40,881 nucleotides of DNA from an uncultured Clostridia bacterium. Lineage in GTDB: Bacteria > Bacillota > Clostridia > TANB77 > CAG-508. This document shows positions 16,133 to 24,218 of the stretch, piece after piece (positions within the stretch are counted from its first letter, which is position 1; every line of letters begins with the position of its first letter). The DNA lies in NCBI GenBank assembly GCA_934155165.1, contig CAKPGS010000006.1:1-40881 (forward strand). Reading direction: 5' to 3'. The position numbers and the translations under genes are program-made. The notes beneath the pieces are model-generated. The model made no database searches and was not told where the DNA came from. It saw only the letters and a program-made list of their open reading frames with translations.

Positions 16133-16160
16133 TTGAATTTGAAAATATTATTGATATAAT
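16133..16160 (+). promoter_or_regulatory. Promoter of the alcohol dehydrogenase gene
   Basis: TTGAAT (16133-16138), 16 bp, TATAAT (16155-16160), 33 nt before the ATG. Confidence 0.6.
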
Positions 16161-16193
16161 ATAACCATAATAAATACAAAGGAGGAATTTTAA

Positions 16194-17351
16194 ATGGCTA
16201 ATACAAAATTTGTTTTAAACGAAACATCTTATTTTGGAAAAGGAGCAAGAGAGGTACTACCAGAAGAAATTAAATCTAGAGGATTTAAAAAAGTTTTAGT
16301 AGTTACAGACAAATCTTTGGTTGAAGTTGGTGTAACAGACAAAGTTACAAGAATTTTAGATAATGAAGGAATAGACTTTGAAGTGTATTCAGATGTAAAA
16401 CCAAATCCAACTATAAAAAACGTTTTAGATGGTGTAGAAAAATGCAAAGCATCTAACGCAGATTTAATAGTTGCAGTTGGTGGAGGATCAAGCATGGACA
16501 CTGCAAAAGGTATTTCTATTGTGATGACAAACCCAGACAGAGCAGATATAGTTTCTTTAAATGGAGCATCAAACACAGTAAATAGAGGAATGCCAGTAAT
16601 AGCACTTCCAACAACAGCAGGAACAGCTGCAGAAGTCACAATAAACTATGTAATTACAGATGAAACAAGAGAAATAAAAATGGTATGTGTTGATCCACAT
16701 GATATTCCAATAATAGCAATAGTAGATTCAGAACTTATGGCATCAATGCCAAAATCTATGGCTGCGGCAACAGGAATGGATGCATTAACACATGCTGTTG
16801 AAGGATATATAACAAAAGCACACAATTTAATGTCTGATATGTTCCATATGAAGGCAATACAATTAATATTCCAATATTTACCAGCTGCTGTAAACGATAA
16901 AGATGACTATGCAATAGAAATGATGGGATATGCTCAATATATTGCAGGAATGGGATTCTCAAATGTAGGACTTGGTATTGTACACTCAATGGCACATCAA
17001 CTAGGAGCTGTATATGATACACCACATGGTCTTGCAAATGCAATTTTACTTCCAACAGTTATGAGATTTAACGGAGAAGTTTGTGCAGATAGATTTAGAG
17101 AAATATTAATAAATATAGGAAGACCAGATGCAGCAAACTTAAATGATCAAGATGTAATAAATACTTTTGTATGGATGATACAAGAACTTTCTAAGAAAGT
17201 TGGAATTACACAAACAGTAAAAGATACAGGATGTAAAGAAGAAGACTTAGAATTATTAGCAGATAAAGCAATGATAGATCCTTGTAGACCAGGAAACCCA
17301 AGAGAAACATCTAAAGAAGACTTTATAAATTTATATAGAGCAGCAATGTAA
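16194..17351 (+). CDS. Iron-containing alcohol dehydrogenase
   Basis: 385-residue cytoplasmic NAD(P)-dependent oxidoreductase of the group III (Fe-ADH) family. The nucleotide-binding loop is VGGGSSMDTAKG (95-106). Metal ligands are visible: Asp196 and His200 (MDALTHAVEGY), His264 (GIVHSMAHQLG; His268 close by) and His278 (DTPHG). The motif ALPTTAGTAAEVT is also typical. Length is standard for YiaY, FucO or 1,3-propanediol dehydrogenase-like enzymes; substrate cannot be decided. It probably recycles NADH by reducing an aldehyde in fermentation. ATG 16194 follows AAAGGAGG. It is a single-gene unit between its own promoter and a repeat-rich gap. Confidence 0.94.
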   Translation: MANTKFVLNETSYFGKGAREVLPEEIKSRGFKKVLVVTDKSLVEVGVTDKVTRILDNEGIDFEVYSDVKPNPTIKNVLDGVEKCKASNADLIVAVGGGSSMDTAKGISIVMTNPDRADIVSLNGASNTVNRGMPVIALPTTAGTAAEVTINYVITDETREIKMVCVDPHDIPIIAIVDSELMASMPKSMAAATGMDALTHAVEGYITKAHNLMSDMFHMKAIQLIFQYLPAAVNDKDDYAIEMMGYAQYIAGMGFSNVGLGIVHSMAHQLGAVYDTPHGLANAILLPTVMRFNGEVCADRFREILINIGRPDAANLNDQDVINTFVWMIQELSKKVGITQTVKDTGCKEEDLELLADKAMIDPCRPGNPRETSKEDFINLYRAAM

Positions 17352-17365
17352 AACTATTTTGTAGT

Positions 17366-17387
17366 GGCGGTCATTGACCGCCACATT
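17366..17387. repeat. GC-rich dispersed repeat, module A, copy 1
   Basis: Core GGCGGTCATTGACCGCC inside a 22-bp block that recurs at 24706-24727 with one change. It is nearly self-complementary. Its GC content is strikingly high for this genome. The 21-bp dyad here runs 17364-17384. No coding function is seen. Confidence 0.85.
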
Positions 17388-17458
17388 GTTTAGGAATTTT
17401 AAATATTAAAATCTGAAAAAATTAAAAATAAATATTTCTCGGCTCAATACGTTCGTTA

Positions 17459-17485
17459 TAGTAGGGGCGGACGCCTCTGTCCGTC
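17459..17485. repeat. GC-rich dispersed repeat, module B, copy 1
   Basis: 27-bp block with core GGGGCGGACGCCTCTGTCCG, repeated at 24734-24760 with two changes. The ends can pair as a 7-bp stem around GCCTCT. Module B lies 71 bp after module A here but only 6 bp after it in copy 2, so the modules can move apart. Confidence 0.85.
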
Positions 17486-17501
17486 TGAAAGAAAAATTAG
17501 G

Positions 17502-17530
17502 TTGCACTTAACATAAAAATGTGATATAAT
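17502..17530 (+). promoter_or_regulatory. Sigma-A promoter of the 17597 gene pair
   Basis: TTGCAC (17502-17507), 17 bp, TATAAT (17525-17530). Transcription would start near 17537, giving a leader of about 60 nt and ruling out the open-frame TTG at 17540. Confidence 0.75.
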
Positions 17531-17596
17531 TTTCCAAAATTGCCAAGAGCAAACATGTTACAAGTAAACCTAGCTTTAATTAAAGGAGGAAAAATT

Positions 17597-17980
17597 ATGT
17601 TATTTGTAAGGAAGAAAAAAACAAAATCAGAGATTCCTAAGAAATATCATATTGATGAAGTATATGTATTAAAAACATACATTCTCTCAACAATTGATGA
17701 AGGAACAGGTCTAGGACCACGGAGCATTACGAAGTTTTTTTTAGCCAAAAAGGAGGATGAAAAATATTTCGAACTTTTTTCGAACGTAGAAATTAAGGAA
17801 GATCTAAGTTATAATTCTCCTATAATTGATGAAGTGAAACCGTTAACAGATTATATTAGTGATGAATATAAAGAAAGGACAATAGAGTTTTTATTCGATT
17901 TTATTTTGCGATTAAATACTAAAAACATCATGGAATTAATCATTGATATAGAAAGCGGAGGTAAAAGAGATGGCGAATGA
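17597..17980 (+). CDS. Small cytoplasmic protein of unknown function
   Basis: 127 residues, no signal peptide or membrane helix. The sequence begins MLFVRKKKTKSEIPKKYHID and has a central GTGLGPRSITKFFLAKKEDE and an acidic, helical C-terminal half. I do not recognise a family. The start ATG 17597 follows AAAGGAGG. The gene has its own promoter, overlaps the next gene by 11 bp and therefore forms a two-gene unit with it. Codon use differs from the core genes around it (a CGG arginine codon at 17720, ACG, GTC), suggesting acquisition from outside. It lies directly beside the GC-rich repeats, which may mark the insertion site. Confidence 0.7.
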   Translation: MLFVRKKKTKSEIPKKYHIDEVYVLKTYILSTIDEGTGLGPRSITKFFLAKKEDEKYFELFSNVEIKEDLSYNSPIIDEVKPLTDYISDEYKERTIEFLFDFILRLNTKNIMELIIDIESGGKRDGE

Positions 17981-18305
17981 TATAACAGGCAGTGATGTTC
18001 GGTGTCCAAAATGTGGGATGATAATGCATTCTGAAATCTACAAGAATAAATATTATTTGATTTGCTTTTGCGGAAATGGGAAAGAAGATTTAATGAAAGC
18101 AATAGAAAAGGAAGAAAAAAGACTTTATAAGCTGATAGCAATAAAGAAGTGTATTATCGGTAGAATAATTCCTATACTTTGCATAGTTGGTTTTTTATTT
18201 CTTATTAGCAAACATTATATTATTTCTTCAGGAATATATGGCATTGTAAGTTTTTTTGGAATTGCATATGCGATTCTTGAAAAAAAGATTAAGGAAATTA
18301 TTTGA
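17970..18305 (+). CDS. Small zinc-ribbon membrane protein of unknown function
   Basis: 111 residues. An N-terminal zinc-ribbon-like segment contains four cysteines (RCPKCGMIMHSEI... then ICFCG, about residues 12-36), followed by a charged helix KEEKRLYKLIAIKKC and two membrane helices (IIPILCIVGFLFLISKH and IISSGIYGIVSFFGIAYAIL). Starts at ATG 17970 inside the end of the previous gene, after GGAGG. Translation coupling suggests the two products act together. Codon use is again foreign-like (CGG at about 18000). The overall plan, metal ribbon on the cytoplasmic face of a membrane hairpin, is common in uncharacterised Firmicute proteins. No function can be assigned. Confidence 0.7.
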   Translation: MANDITGSDVRCPKCGMIMHSEIYKNKYYLICFCGNGKEDLMKAIEKEEKRLYKLIAIKKCIIGRIIPILCIVGFLFLISKHYIISSGIYGIVSFFGIAYAILEKKIKEII

Positions 18306-18340
18306 ATTTTCTTGCTTTTTTGCAAAATGTATAGTAAAAT

Positions 18341-18373
18341 AGGTATGCTTTAAATTAAAGCATACCTTTTTCT
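18341..18373 (+). terminator. Terminator after the zinc-ribbon membrane protein gene
   Basis: 13-bp perfect arms (AGGTATGCTTTAA / TTAAAGCATACCT) separated by one base, so the tip opens to a small loop; then TTTTTCTT. A TTGCTT-17-TAAAAT promoter-like pair (18312-18340) sits just before it and could instead place the hairpin in the rpsO leader. Confidence 0.8.
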
Positions 18374-18449
18374 TAGCTTAAGTAAAAAACACACCTAACT
18401 TTAGCTCAGATGAAGGCAAATAAAATATTAAATAGGAGGTGCTTTTCAA

Positions 18450-18713
18450 ATGACAAAGGAAAGAAAAACAGAAATCATTAATACTTATAAAAGAGAAGAA
18501 AAAGACACTGGTTCACCAGAAGTTCAAGTTGCTATCTTAACAGAAAGAATTAATGAATTAACAGAGCATTTAAAAGTTCACAAAAAAGACAATCACTCTA
18601 GAAGAGGACTTTTAAAAATGGTAGGTAAAAGAAGAAATTTATTAAACTACCTAGCTAAAAAGGATGTTCAAAGATACAGAGACATCATTGAAAAATTAGG
18701 TTTAAGAAAATAA
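18450..18713 (+). CDS. rpsO: 30S ribosomal protein S15
   Basis: 87 residues, the family's normal length. S15 binds the central domain of 16S rRNA and helps assemble the platform of the small subunit. Family motifs are intact: [40 protein letters not shown] and [20 protein letters not shown] 18450 follows AATAGGAGG. It precedes pnp, the conserved order in many bacteria. A strong terminator separates the two, so pnp would depend on its own promoter or on read-through. No S15-binding autoregulatory leader could be recognised in the 5' region. Confidence 0.98.
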   Translation: MTKERKTEIINTYKREEKDTGSPEVQVAILTERINELTEHLKVHKKDNHSRRGLLKMVGKRRNLLNYLAKKDVQRYRDIIEKLGLRK

Positions 18714-18724
18714 TTTTATACATT

Positions 18725-18760
18725 AGGACGTTTTGCTAGAAAACGTCCTTGTTTTAAATT
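18725..18760 (+). terminator. Terminator between rpsO and pnp
   Basis: Perfect 10-bp stem AGGACGTTTT / AAAACGTCCT with a 5-nt loop (GCTAG), followed by TGTTTTAAATT. Confidence 0.88.
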
Positions 18761-18907
18761 TTATTAAAATACAAATTTATAAAATAAATATTTATTAATA
18801 GAACGTAGCTTGTATAATGTGTTTAAAGAAGAAACATATTATAGAGGTTACATCTATAATAAATATTTAAGAAAGGTGTGTAGAAAGTTTATATAGGAGG
18901 AAAAAAA

Positions 18908-21043
18908 ATGTTTAAAAGTTATTCAATGGAATTAGCAGGAAGAGAACTAACAATAGAAACAGGAAAAATGGCAGAACTTGCAAATGGAAGTGTACTTGTA
19001 AGATATGGAGAAACAACTGTTATGGTAAATGTAACAGCATCTAAAGAACCAAGAGATGGAATAGATTTCTTCCCACTTTCAGTTGATTTTGAAGAAAAAT
19101 TATATTCAGTAGGAAAAATACCAGGAAGTTTTACAAAAAGAGAGGGAAAACCAAGTGACAAAGCAATTTTAACATCAAGAGCAATAGATAGACCACTTCG
19201 TCCATTATTCCCAAAAGATTTTAGAAATGATGTATGTGTTGTTGCAACAGTATTATCTGTTGAACCAGATAATTCACCAGAGGTATGTGCAATGATAGGA
19301 GCTTCAGCAGCACTTTCAATTTCAGATATACCTTTCGGAGGACCAACAGCAGCAGTAAATGTAGGTTATGTAGATGATAAAATTGTTATAAACCCAACAT
19401 TAGAACAAAGAGAAAAAAGTAGATTAAAACTTACAGTTGCAGGAACAAAAGAAAAAATAGCAATGATAGAAGCAGGAGCAGATGAAATACCAGATGATAC
19501 AATGTTAAAAGCAATAAAAGAAGCTCATGTAGAAATTAAAAAAGTGTGTGATTTTATTTCTAAAATGAAAGAAGAAATAGGAAAAGAAAAATTTGAATAT
19601 AAATCATTTGCTGTTGATGCAAGTGTATTTGAAGAAGTTTCTGCAAACTTTAAAGAAAGAATGTACAAAGATGTACAAGCTGTAGATAAAGAAGTAAGAG
19701 ATGCAAATATGGATAAATTAACAGAAGACATAGTTGCATATTTTACTGAAAAATATGGAGAAGAAGAAACTGCAGAAAAAATGTATGACATTTCTACAAG
19801 TATACACGACTTAGAAAAGAAATGTGTAAGAGAAATGATTTACAATGAACATAAAAGACCAGATGGAAGAAAAATAGATGAAATAAGACCATTATCATGT
19901 GAAATAGATTTAATACCTAGAGTTCACGGTAGTGCAATGTTCACAAGAGGACAAACACAAGTACTTTCAATCGCAACATTAGGAATGGCAAGTGAAGAAC
20001 AAATATTAGATGGAATAGATGAAGAAACAGGAAAAAGATATATGCACCAATATAACTTCCCTTCATATAGTGTTGGAGAAGCCAGACCATCAAGAGGACC
20101 AGGAAGAAGAGAAATAGGACATGGAGCATTAGCTGAAAAAGCCTTAGTTCCAGTTATACCATCTGTTGAAGAATTCCCTTACTCAATAAGAGTTGTATCA
20201 GAAGTATTATCTTCAAATGGTTCTACATCACAAGCAAGTATATGTGGTAGTACACTTGCATTAATGGCAGCAGGAGTTCCAATAAAAAGACCAGTAGCAG
20301 GTATCTCAACAGGACTTGTTACAGATCCAAATGGTTCAGACAACTATGTAATGCTAACAGATATACAAGGAATTGAAGACTTTTTTGGAGATATGGACTT
20401 TAAAGTTGGAGGAACAGAAAAAGGAATTACAGCTATACAAGTTGATATAAAAGTAGATGGATTAACATACGATATTATAGAAGAAGCATTTGCAAGAACA
20501 AGAAAAGCAAGACAATATATACTAGATGAAGTAATGTTAAAACAAATAGCAAAACCAAGAGCAGAAGTTTCAAAATATGCACCTAAAATTACAAACACAG
20601 TAATAAAAGTAGACAAAATAAAAGACGTAATAGGACCAGGTGGAAAAATGATAAACAAAATAATAGATGAAACAGGAGTAAAAATAGACATCGAAGAAGA
20701 CGGAAAAGTGTTTATCTATTCACAAGATGAAGAAAATTCTAAAAAAGCACTAAAAATGGTAGAAGACATAGCAAAAGACATAGAAGTAGGACAAGTATAC
20801 GAAGGAACAGTAGCAAGAATAATGAACTTCGGAGCATTCATAGAACTTGGTGGAGGAAAAGAAGGGCTATTACATATATCAAAAATCTCAAAAGAAAGAA
20901 TAAAAAATGTAGAAGATGTATTAAAAGTAGGAGACGTTGTAAAAGTAAAAGTAATAGAAATAGACGATCAAGGAAGAATAAACCTAAGCAAAAAAGCATT
21001 AGAAGAAGACAAAGAAAAAGAAGAAAACAAAGAAAATTTATAA
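18908..21043 (+). CDS. pnp: Polyribonucleotide nucleotidyltransferase (PNPase)
   Basis: 711-residue 3'-to-5' phosphorolytic exoribonuclease, a trimer and core RNA-decay enzyme. Domains in order: first RNase PH (about 1-215; GETTVMVNVTASKEPRDGID), an all-helical linker, second RNase PH (about 300-540; GSAMFTRGQTQVLSIATLG and the catalytic region GIEDFFGDMDFKVGGTEKGI), a KH domain with VIGPGGKMINKII (about 570-590), and an S1 domain starting VGQVYEGTVARIMNFGAFIE (about 620-690). The acidic Lys/Glu tail is typical. ATG 18908 follows TAGGAGG. A long leader of about 150 nt with TATAAT at 18813 precedes it. Confidence 0.98.
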   Translation: MFKSYSMELAGRELTIETGKMAELANGSVLVRYGETTVMVNVTASKEPRDGIDFFPLSVDFEEKLYSVGKIPGSFTKREGKPSDKAILTSRAIDRPLRPLFPKDFRNDVCVVATVLSVEPDNSPEVCAMIGASAALSISDIPFGGPTAAVNVGYVDDKIVINPTLEQREKSRLKLTVAGTKEKIAMIEAGADEIPDDTMLKAIKEAHVEIKKVCDFISKMKEEIGKEKFEYKSFAVDASVFEEVSANFKERMYKDVQAVDKEVRDANMDKLTEDIVAYFTEKYGEEETAEKMYDISTSIHDLEKKCVREMIYNEHKRPDGRKIDEIRPLSCEIDLIPRVHGSAMFTRGQTQVLSIATLGMASEEQILDGIDEETGKRYMHQYNFPSYSVGEARPSRGPGRREIGHGALAEKALVPVIPSVEEFPYSIRVVSEVLSSNGSTSQASICGSTLALMAAGVPIKRPVAGISTGLVTDPNGSDNYVMLTDIQGIEDFFGDMDFKVGGTEKGITAIQVDIKVDGLTYDIIEEAFARTRKARQYILDEVMLKQIAKPRAEVSKYAPKITNTVIKVDKIKDVIGPGGKMINKIIDETGVKIDIEEDGKVFIYSQDEENSKKALKMVEDIAKDIEVGQVYEGTVARIMNFGAFIELGGGKEGLLHISKISKERIKNVEDVLKVGDVVKVKVIEIDDQGRINLSKKALEEDKEKEENKENL

Positions 21044-21146
21044 ACAGATTAAAACTTGCGAGTTGTTTGTGGGGACCAATGAAGCTTGTTAAAGCAAAGC
21101 CACTGACCTTTTGAAAGAAATTGCAAATATAAATTTGAAGAATATA

Positions 21147-21177
21147 AAAAGGAACTATAAAGTTCCTTTTGTTTTTT
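21147..21177 (+). terminator. Terminator after pnp (bidirectional)
   Basis: Perfect 10-bp stem AAAAGGAACT / AGTTCCTTTT with ATAA loop, then GTTTTTT. The upstream A-run gives a weaker T-tract for the convergent small gene at 21179. The 100 nt between pnp and this site contain a GC-richer segment (GTGGGGACC to GCCACTGACC, 21070-21110) that may be structured but matches nothing I know. Confidence 0.88.
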
Positions 21178-21178
21178 A

Positions 21179-21259
21179 TTATTCTTCATTATGATTTTGG
21201 TTCTTATTGTTATTTTTTTCTTCATTTCTGTTATTATTCTTTTTATTTTTCTTGCTCAT
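21179..21259 (-). CDS. 26-residue Asn/Lys/Glu-rich micro-protein
   Basis: Tiny open frame from ATG (21259-21257) to TAA (21181-21179), preceded on the minus strand by a strong GGAGGTG ribosome site 7 nt away. The product starts MSKKNKKNNNRNEEKNNNK and ends in QNHNEE; it is wholly hydrophilic with no hydrophobic stretch. Its stop lies at the edge of the bidirectional terminator of pnp. The good ribosome site and terminator argue for a real gene; the low-complexity composition in an AT-rich genome argues for caution. Short, hydrophilic Asn/Lys-rich proteins of this kind are often unannotated. No function is known to me. Confidence 0.55.
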   Translation of the reverse strand: MSKKNKKNNNRNEEKNNNKNQNHNEE

Positions 21260-21409
21260 TAAAAGCACCTCCATTCAACATAAAACCGTAATAGTTTTAT
21301 TTTTGTACAATTATATTTTTTGCAAAAACTAATAAATTATGTAAGAAAAAATTGTCATTTTTAATTTTTTGATATATAATAAAAAAGATTTATAAACATA
21401 GGTGATTTT

Positions 21410-22108
21410 ATGAAAGAAGAAAATATAGTTATTGGAATTGAAGGTTTAGTAGGAAGTGGAAAAACTTCAATTTGTAGGAAGTTGTTAGATTATATACCAA
21501 ATGCAATTATATTACATGGCGGAAATATCTATAGAGCAGTTGTTTATGGAATGATGAATTCAGGAATAGACTTAAAAAATATAAAAAATAAATCCAAAAA
21601 TTTAGATGTTATGGATGTTATGCAAAAACTTGGAATAGATATTAAACTAGAAAATAGAGAAACAGTTATATACATAAATAATAAAAAAATTGAAGAAGAA
21701 GAATTACAATCAGACAAATCTTCAATGGCAGTTTCTGTAGTTAGTAATGTTGCAGATAATACAAAATTTTATCAATTTGGAAAAGAAATAATAGATAAAT
21801 ATAGAGAAAAATATAATGTAATATTATCTTCAAGAGATATAGTAAAAATGTATCCAAATGTAACATATCATTTCTTTATAACTGCAACTTTAGATGAACG
21901 AGTTAGAAGAAAAAGCATACAATATAAAGAAAAGATAGATTTAAAAAAATTAAAAGAAAATATAGAAAAAAGAGATAAACTTCAAGAAGATTCAGGATAT
22001 TATAAAATATATGATATAACAAATGTAATAGATGTTACGAACTGTGAAACAATAGAAGAAGGAGCTAAACTTGTTTTAGATAAAATAAGTTTACCGCTTA
22101 ATGTTTAA
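21410..22108 (+). CDS. Cytidylate kinase-like P-loop kinase
   Basis: 232-residue nucleoside-monophosphate kinase-like protein. P-loop IEGLVGSGKTSICRKLL (about 9-25) near the N-terminus, HGGNIYRAVVYGM where (d)CMP kinases have the substrate-binding TGAMYRAV, and the later SSRDIVKMYPNVTYHFFITA with DERVRRK match Cmk (GRDIGTVVFPD..., ERARRR). It lacks the standard DTG before YRA (here HGGN) and Gly in GRD is Ser. It is therefore either a diverged Cmk or a related kinase with another substrate. ATG 21410 follows a weak AGGTGA site. It lies 21 bp before murD and may share its transcript. Confidence 0.7.
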   Translation: MKEENIVIGIEGLVGSGKTSICRKLLDYIPNAIILHGGNIYRAVVYGMMNSGIDLKNIKNKSKNLDVMDVMQKLGIDIKLENRETVIYINNKKIEEEELQSDKSSMAVSVVSNVADNTKFYQFGKEIIDKYREKYNVILSSRDIVKMYPNVTYHFFITATLDERVRRKSIQYKEKIDLKKLKENIEKRDKLQEDSGYYKIYDITNVIDVTNCETIEEGAKLVLDKISLPLNV

Positions 22109-22129
22109 AAATAATATAGGAGATGCAAA

Positions 22130-23530
22130 ATGGATTTTATAAATGAAAGATTAGTAGAATTTGAAAATTACATAAAAGGAAGAAAGGTTGCAATAATAGG
22201 CCTTGGTGTTAGCAATTTACCTTTAATAGACTATATGAATGAAAAAGGTGCAATAACAACAATATTTGATGATAGAACAAAGGAAAAAATAGATAGCAAT
22301 ATTATAAAAAAAATAGAAAATTATAATATGCAAGCATTTTTAGGAGAAAATTCACTTGAGAATTTAAAAGGCTTTGATATAATATTTAGATCTCCAAGTT
22401 GTTTACCAACAAAGCCGGAATTAGTTGCAGAGAGTGAAAGAGGAGCAATAGTTACTTCTGAAATAGAAATGCTTATGAAAATGTGCCCATGCAAAATAAT
22501 AGGAGTAACAGGTAGTGATGGAAAAACAACAACAACAACTCTTATTTACAAAATAATTAGCGAAAATGGTTATAAATGTTATGTTGGTGGAAATATAGGT
22601 ACACCTTTATTTACTAAATTAAATGAAATAACACCGGAAGATGTTATTGTGTTAGAATTAAGTAGTTTTCAATTAATGGGAATGGATGTAAGCCCAAATG
22701 TTGCAGTTATTACAAATATAACTCCAAACCATTTAAATATACATAGTTCACTAGAAGAGTACATAGATGCAAAGAAGAACATTTTTAAATACCAAAATGA
22801 AAATGATTTATTAGTATTAAACTATGATAATGAAGTTACAAATAAATGTGGGGAAGAAGCCATAGGAAAAGTTGTATACTTTACAAGTAAAAACAAAATA
22901 GAAGATGGATGGATGATAGATGATGGCATAATAAAAGAATGCGCAGATAAATTAAGAAAACACATAGCAAATACAAAAGAATTTAAATTAAGAGGAATGC
23001 ATAATTACGAGAATATATGTGCTGCACTTGCTGCAACAAAACAATTTGTAGATACAAAACAAGCAGTAAAAACAATAATGAACTTTAATGGAGTAGAACA
23101 TAGATTAGAATTAATAAGAGAAATAGAAGGTGTAAAATGGTATAACGACTCTGTTAGTTCAAGTCCAACAAGAACAATAGCAGGTTTAAATTCTTATGAA
23201 GAAGAAATTATATTAATAGCAGGTGGATATGATAAAAATTTAGATTATACTCCTATAGCTAAACCTATAGTAGAAAAAGTAAAGGGGCTAATTCTTTTAG
23301 GGGATACCTCAACAAAAATATTTAATGCTGTAAAAGCTGAATTAGAAAAACAAAATAAAAACATTCCAATATATATGTGTGAAGACTTAAAACAAACAGT
23401 AACAATAGCTAAAAAAATAGCGAAACCAGGTCAAGTAGTGTTATTTTCTCCAGCAAGTGCAAGTTTTGATTTATTCAAAAATTTTGCTGATAGAGGAGAA
23501 AAATTCAAAAAAATTGTAAATGAATTATAA
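22130..23530 (+). CDS. murD: UDP-N-acetylmuramoylalanine-D-glutamate ligase MurD
   Basis: 466-residue cytoplasmic ligase adding D-glutamate to UDP-MurNAc-L-Ala during peptidoglycan synthesis. Domains in order: N-terminal Rossmann region (VAIIGLGVSNLPLIDYM), central ATPase with VTGSDGKTTTTTLI (about 125-138), ELSSFQL, ITNITPNHLNIHSSLEEYID, and the C-terminal ligase domain with FNGVEHRLELI, VKWYNDSVSSSPTRTIAGL, LIAGGYDKNLDY and SPASASFDLFKNFADRGEKF. All are MurD signatures. The ATPase loop reads GSDGKT rather than the commoner GTNGKT, a known variant. ATG 22130 follows ATAGGAG. No other mur or fts genes are adjacent. Confidence 0.97.
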   Translation: MDFINERLVEFENYIKGRKVAIIGLGVSNLPLIDYMNEKGAITTIFDDRTKEKIDSNIIKKIENYNMQAFLGENSLENLKGFDIIFRSPSCLPTKPELVAESERGAIVTSEIEMLMKMCPCKIIGVTGSDGKTTTTTLIYKIISENGYKCYVGGNIGTPLFTKLNEITPEDVIVLELSSFQLMGMDVSPNVAVITNITPNHLNIHSSLEEYIDAKKNIFKYQNENDLLVLNYDNEVTNKCGEEAIGKVVYFTSKNKIEDGWMIDDGIIKECADKLRKHIANTKEFKLRGMHNYENICAALAATKQFVDTKQAVKTIMNFNGVEHRLELIREIEGVKWYNDSVSSSPTRTIAGLNSYEEEIILIAGGYDKNLDYTPIAKPIVEKVKGLILLGDTSTKIFNAVKAELEKQNKNIPIYMCEDLKQTVTIAKKIAKPGQVVLFSPASASFDLFKNFADRGEKFKKIVNEL

Positions 23531-23548
23531 AATAGTCACAAAAACAAG

Positions 23549-23594
23549 CCTCCTTGAATAATATTAAAAAGAAATATTGTTCAAGGAGGTTTTT
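23549..23594 (+). promoter_or_regulatory. Terminator-like hairpin whose 3' arm is the ribosome site of the next gene
   Basis: CCTCCTTGAA (23549-23558) pairs with TTCAAGGAGG (23580-23589). A T-G pair and a 6-bp inner stem AATATT/AATATT extend it to 17 pairs around a 7-nt loop. Five T follow and then ATG. The stem hides the whole AAGGAGG and also looks like the murD terminator. Confidence 0.75.
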
Positions 23595-24125
23595 ATGTAT
23601 AACAGTTATGAAGAATATATGAGAGATGTTTTAGGCTACCCATATAATAGGTCAGACATTATGCAAAACGCATACAACAATACATATAATAATTATCAAA
23701 CCCAGGCTGTAGAATCAAATGTAAATGAACAAGAGCTACAAGAATGTTATCCAGAAATTTATAATATTGTAAAGCCTATGGTTAAAACTACATGCAAAAT
23801 GTATGCTGGAAGAACAATTACAAAAGAAGTAATTGAAGAAATGACTTTAAAAATTTATAACAGTGTAGAAACAAATGAAAATAGGTCTTTTCATGAGGAA
23901 AGAAAATTAAAAAACGGAGATGTTATAAATCCAAATGCAAAACAAGAAAATAGAGAAGATAGACAAAGACCTAATAATTTTCTTTTAAGAGATTTAATAA
24001 AAATATTATTGTTAAATGAACTTTTAAGACCAGGAGGAAGACCTCCTATGCCACCAAGACCAGGACCAGTTCCACCACCACGTCCACCAATTGGGCCAAA
24101 CAGACCACCATATAGACCTTTTTAA
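23595..24125 (+). CDS. Proline-rich-tail protein of unknown function
   Basis: 176 residues. N-terminal Tyr/Asn-rich segment (MYNSYEEYMRDVLGYPYNRS), a central helical region with CYPEIYNIVKPMVKTTCKMY and ITKEVIEEMTLKIY, an Arg/Asn-rich linker, a short hydrophobic helix LLRDLIKILLLNELLRP, and a C-terminal Pro/Arg tail of PRPGPVPPPRPP type. No signal peptide. ATG 23595 is the start because AAGGAGG lies 5 nt before it, although buried in a hairpin. Similar proteins with a helix followed by a Pro-rich tail occur in spore-forming Clostridia as far as I recall, and a spore-envelope role is possible, but I cannot show it. Function unknown. Confidence 0.75.
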   Translation: MYNSYEEYMRDVLGYPYNRSDIMQNAYNNTYNNYQTQAVESNVNEQELQECYPEIYNIVKPMVKTTCKMYAGRTITKEVIEEMTLKIYNSVETNENRSFHEERKLKNGDVINPNAKQENREDRQRPNNFLLRDLIKILLLNELLRPGGRPPMPPRPGPVPPPRPPIGPNRPPYRPF

Positions 24126-24218
24126 AATAAAAAAATGAATTTTCAAAATTAAAATATTTTTTCAAAAAATGGTTAAAATAAAAATGTGCAAATTTTTTTG
24201 AAAAGGTAGGTAATTAAA

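Noticed and set aside
17364..17485. CRISPR array from the GC-rich repeats
   Set aside because: Only two different modules, no regular spacers and no cas genes nearby.
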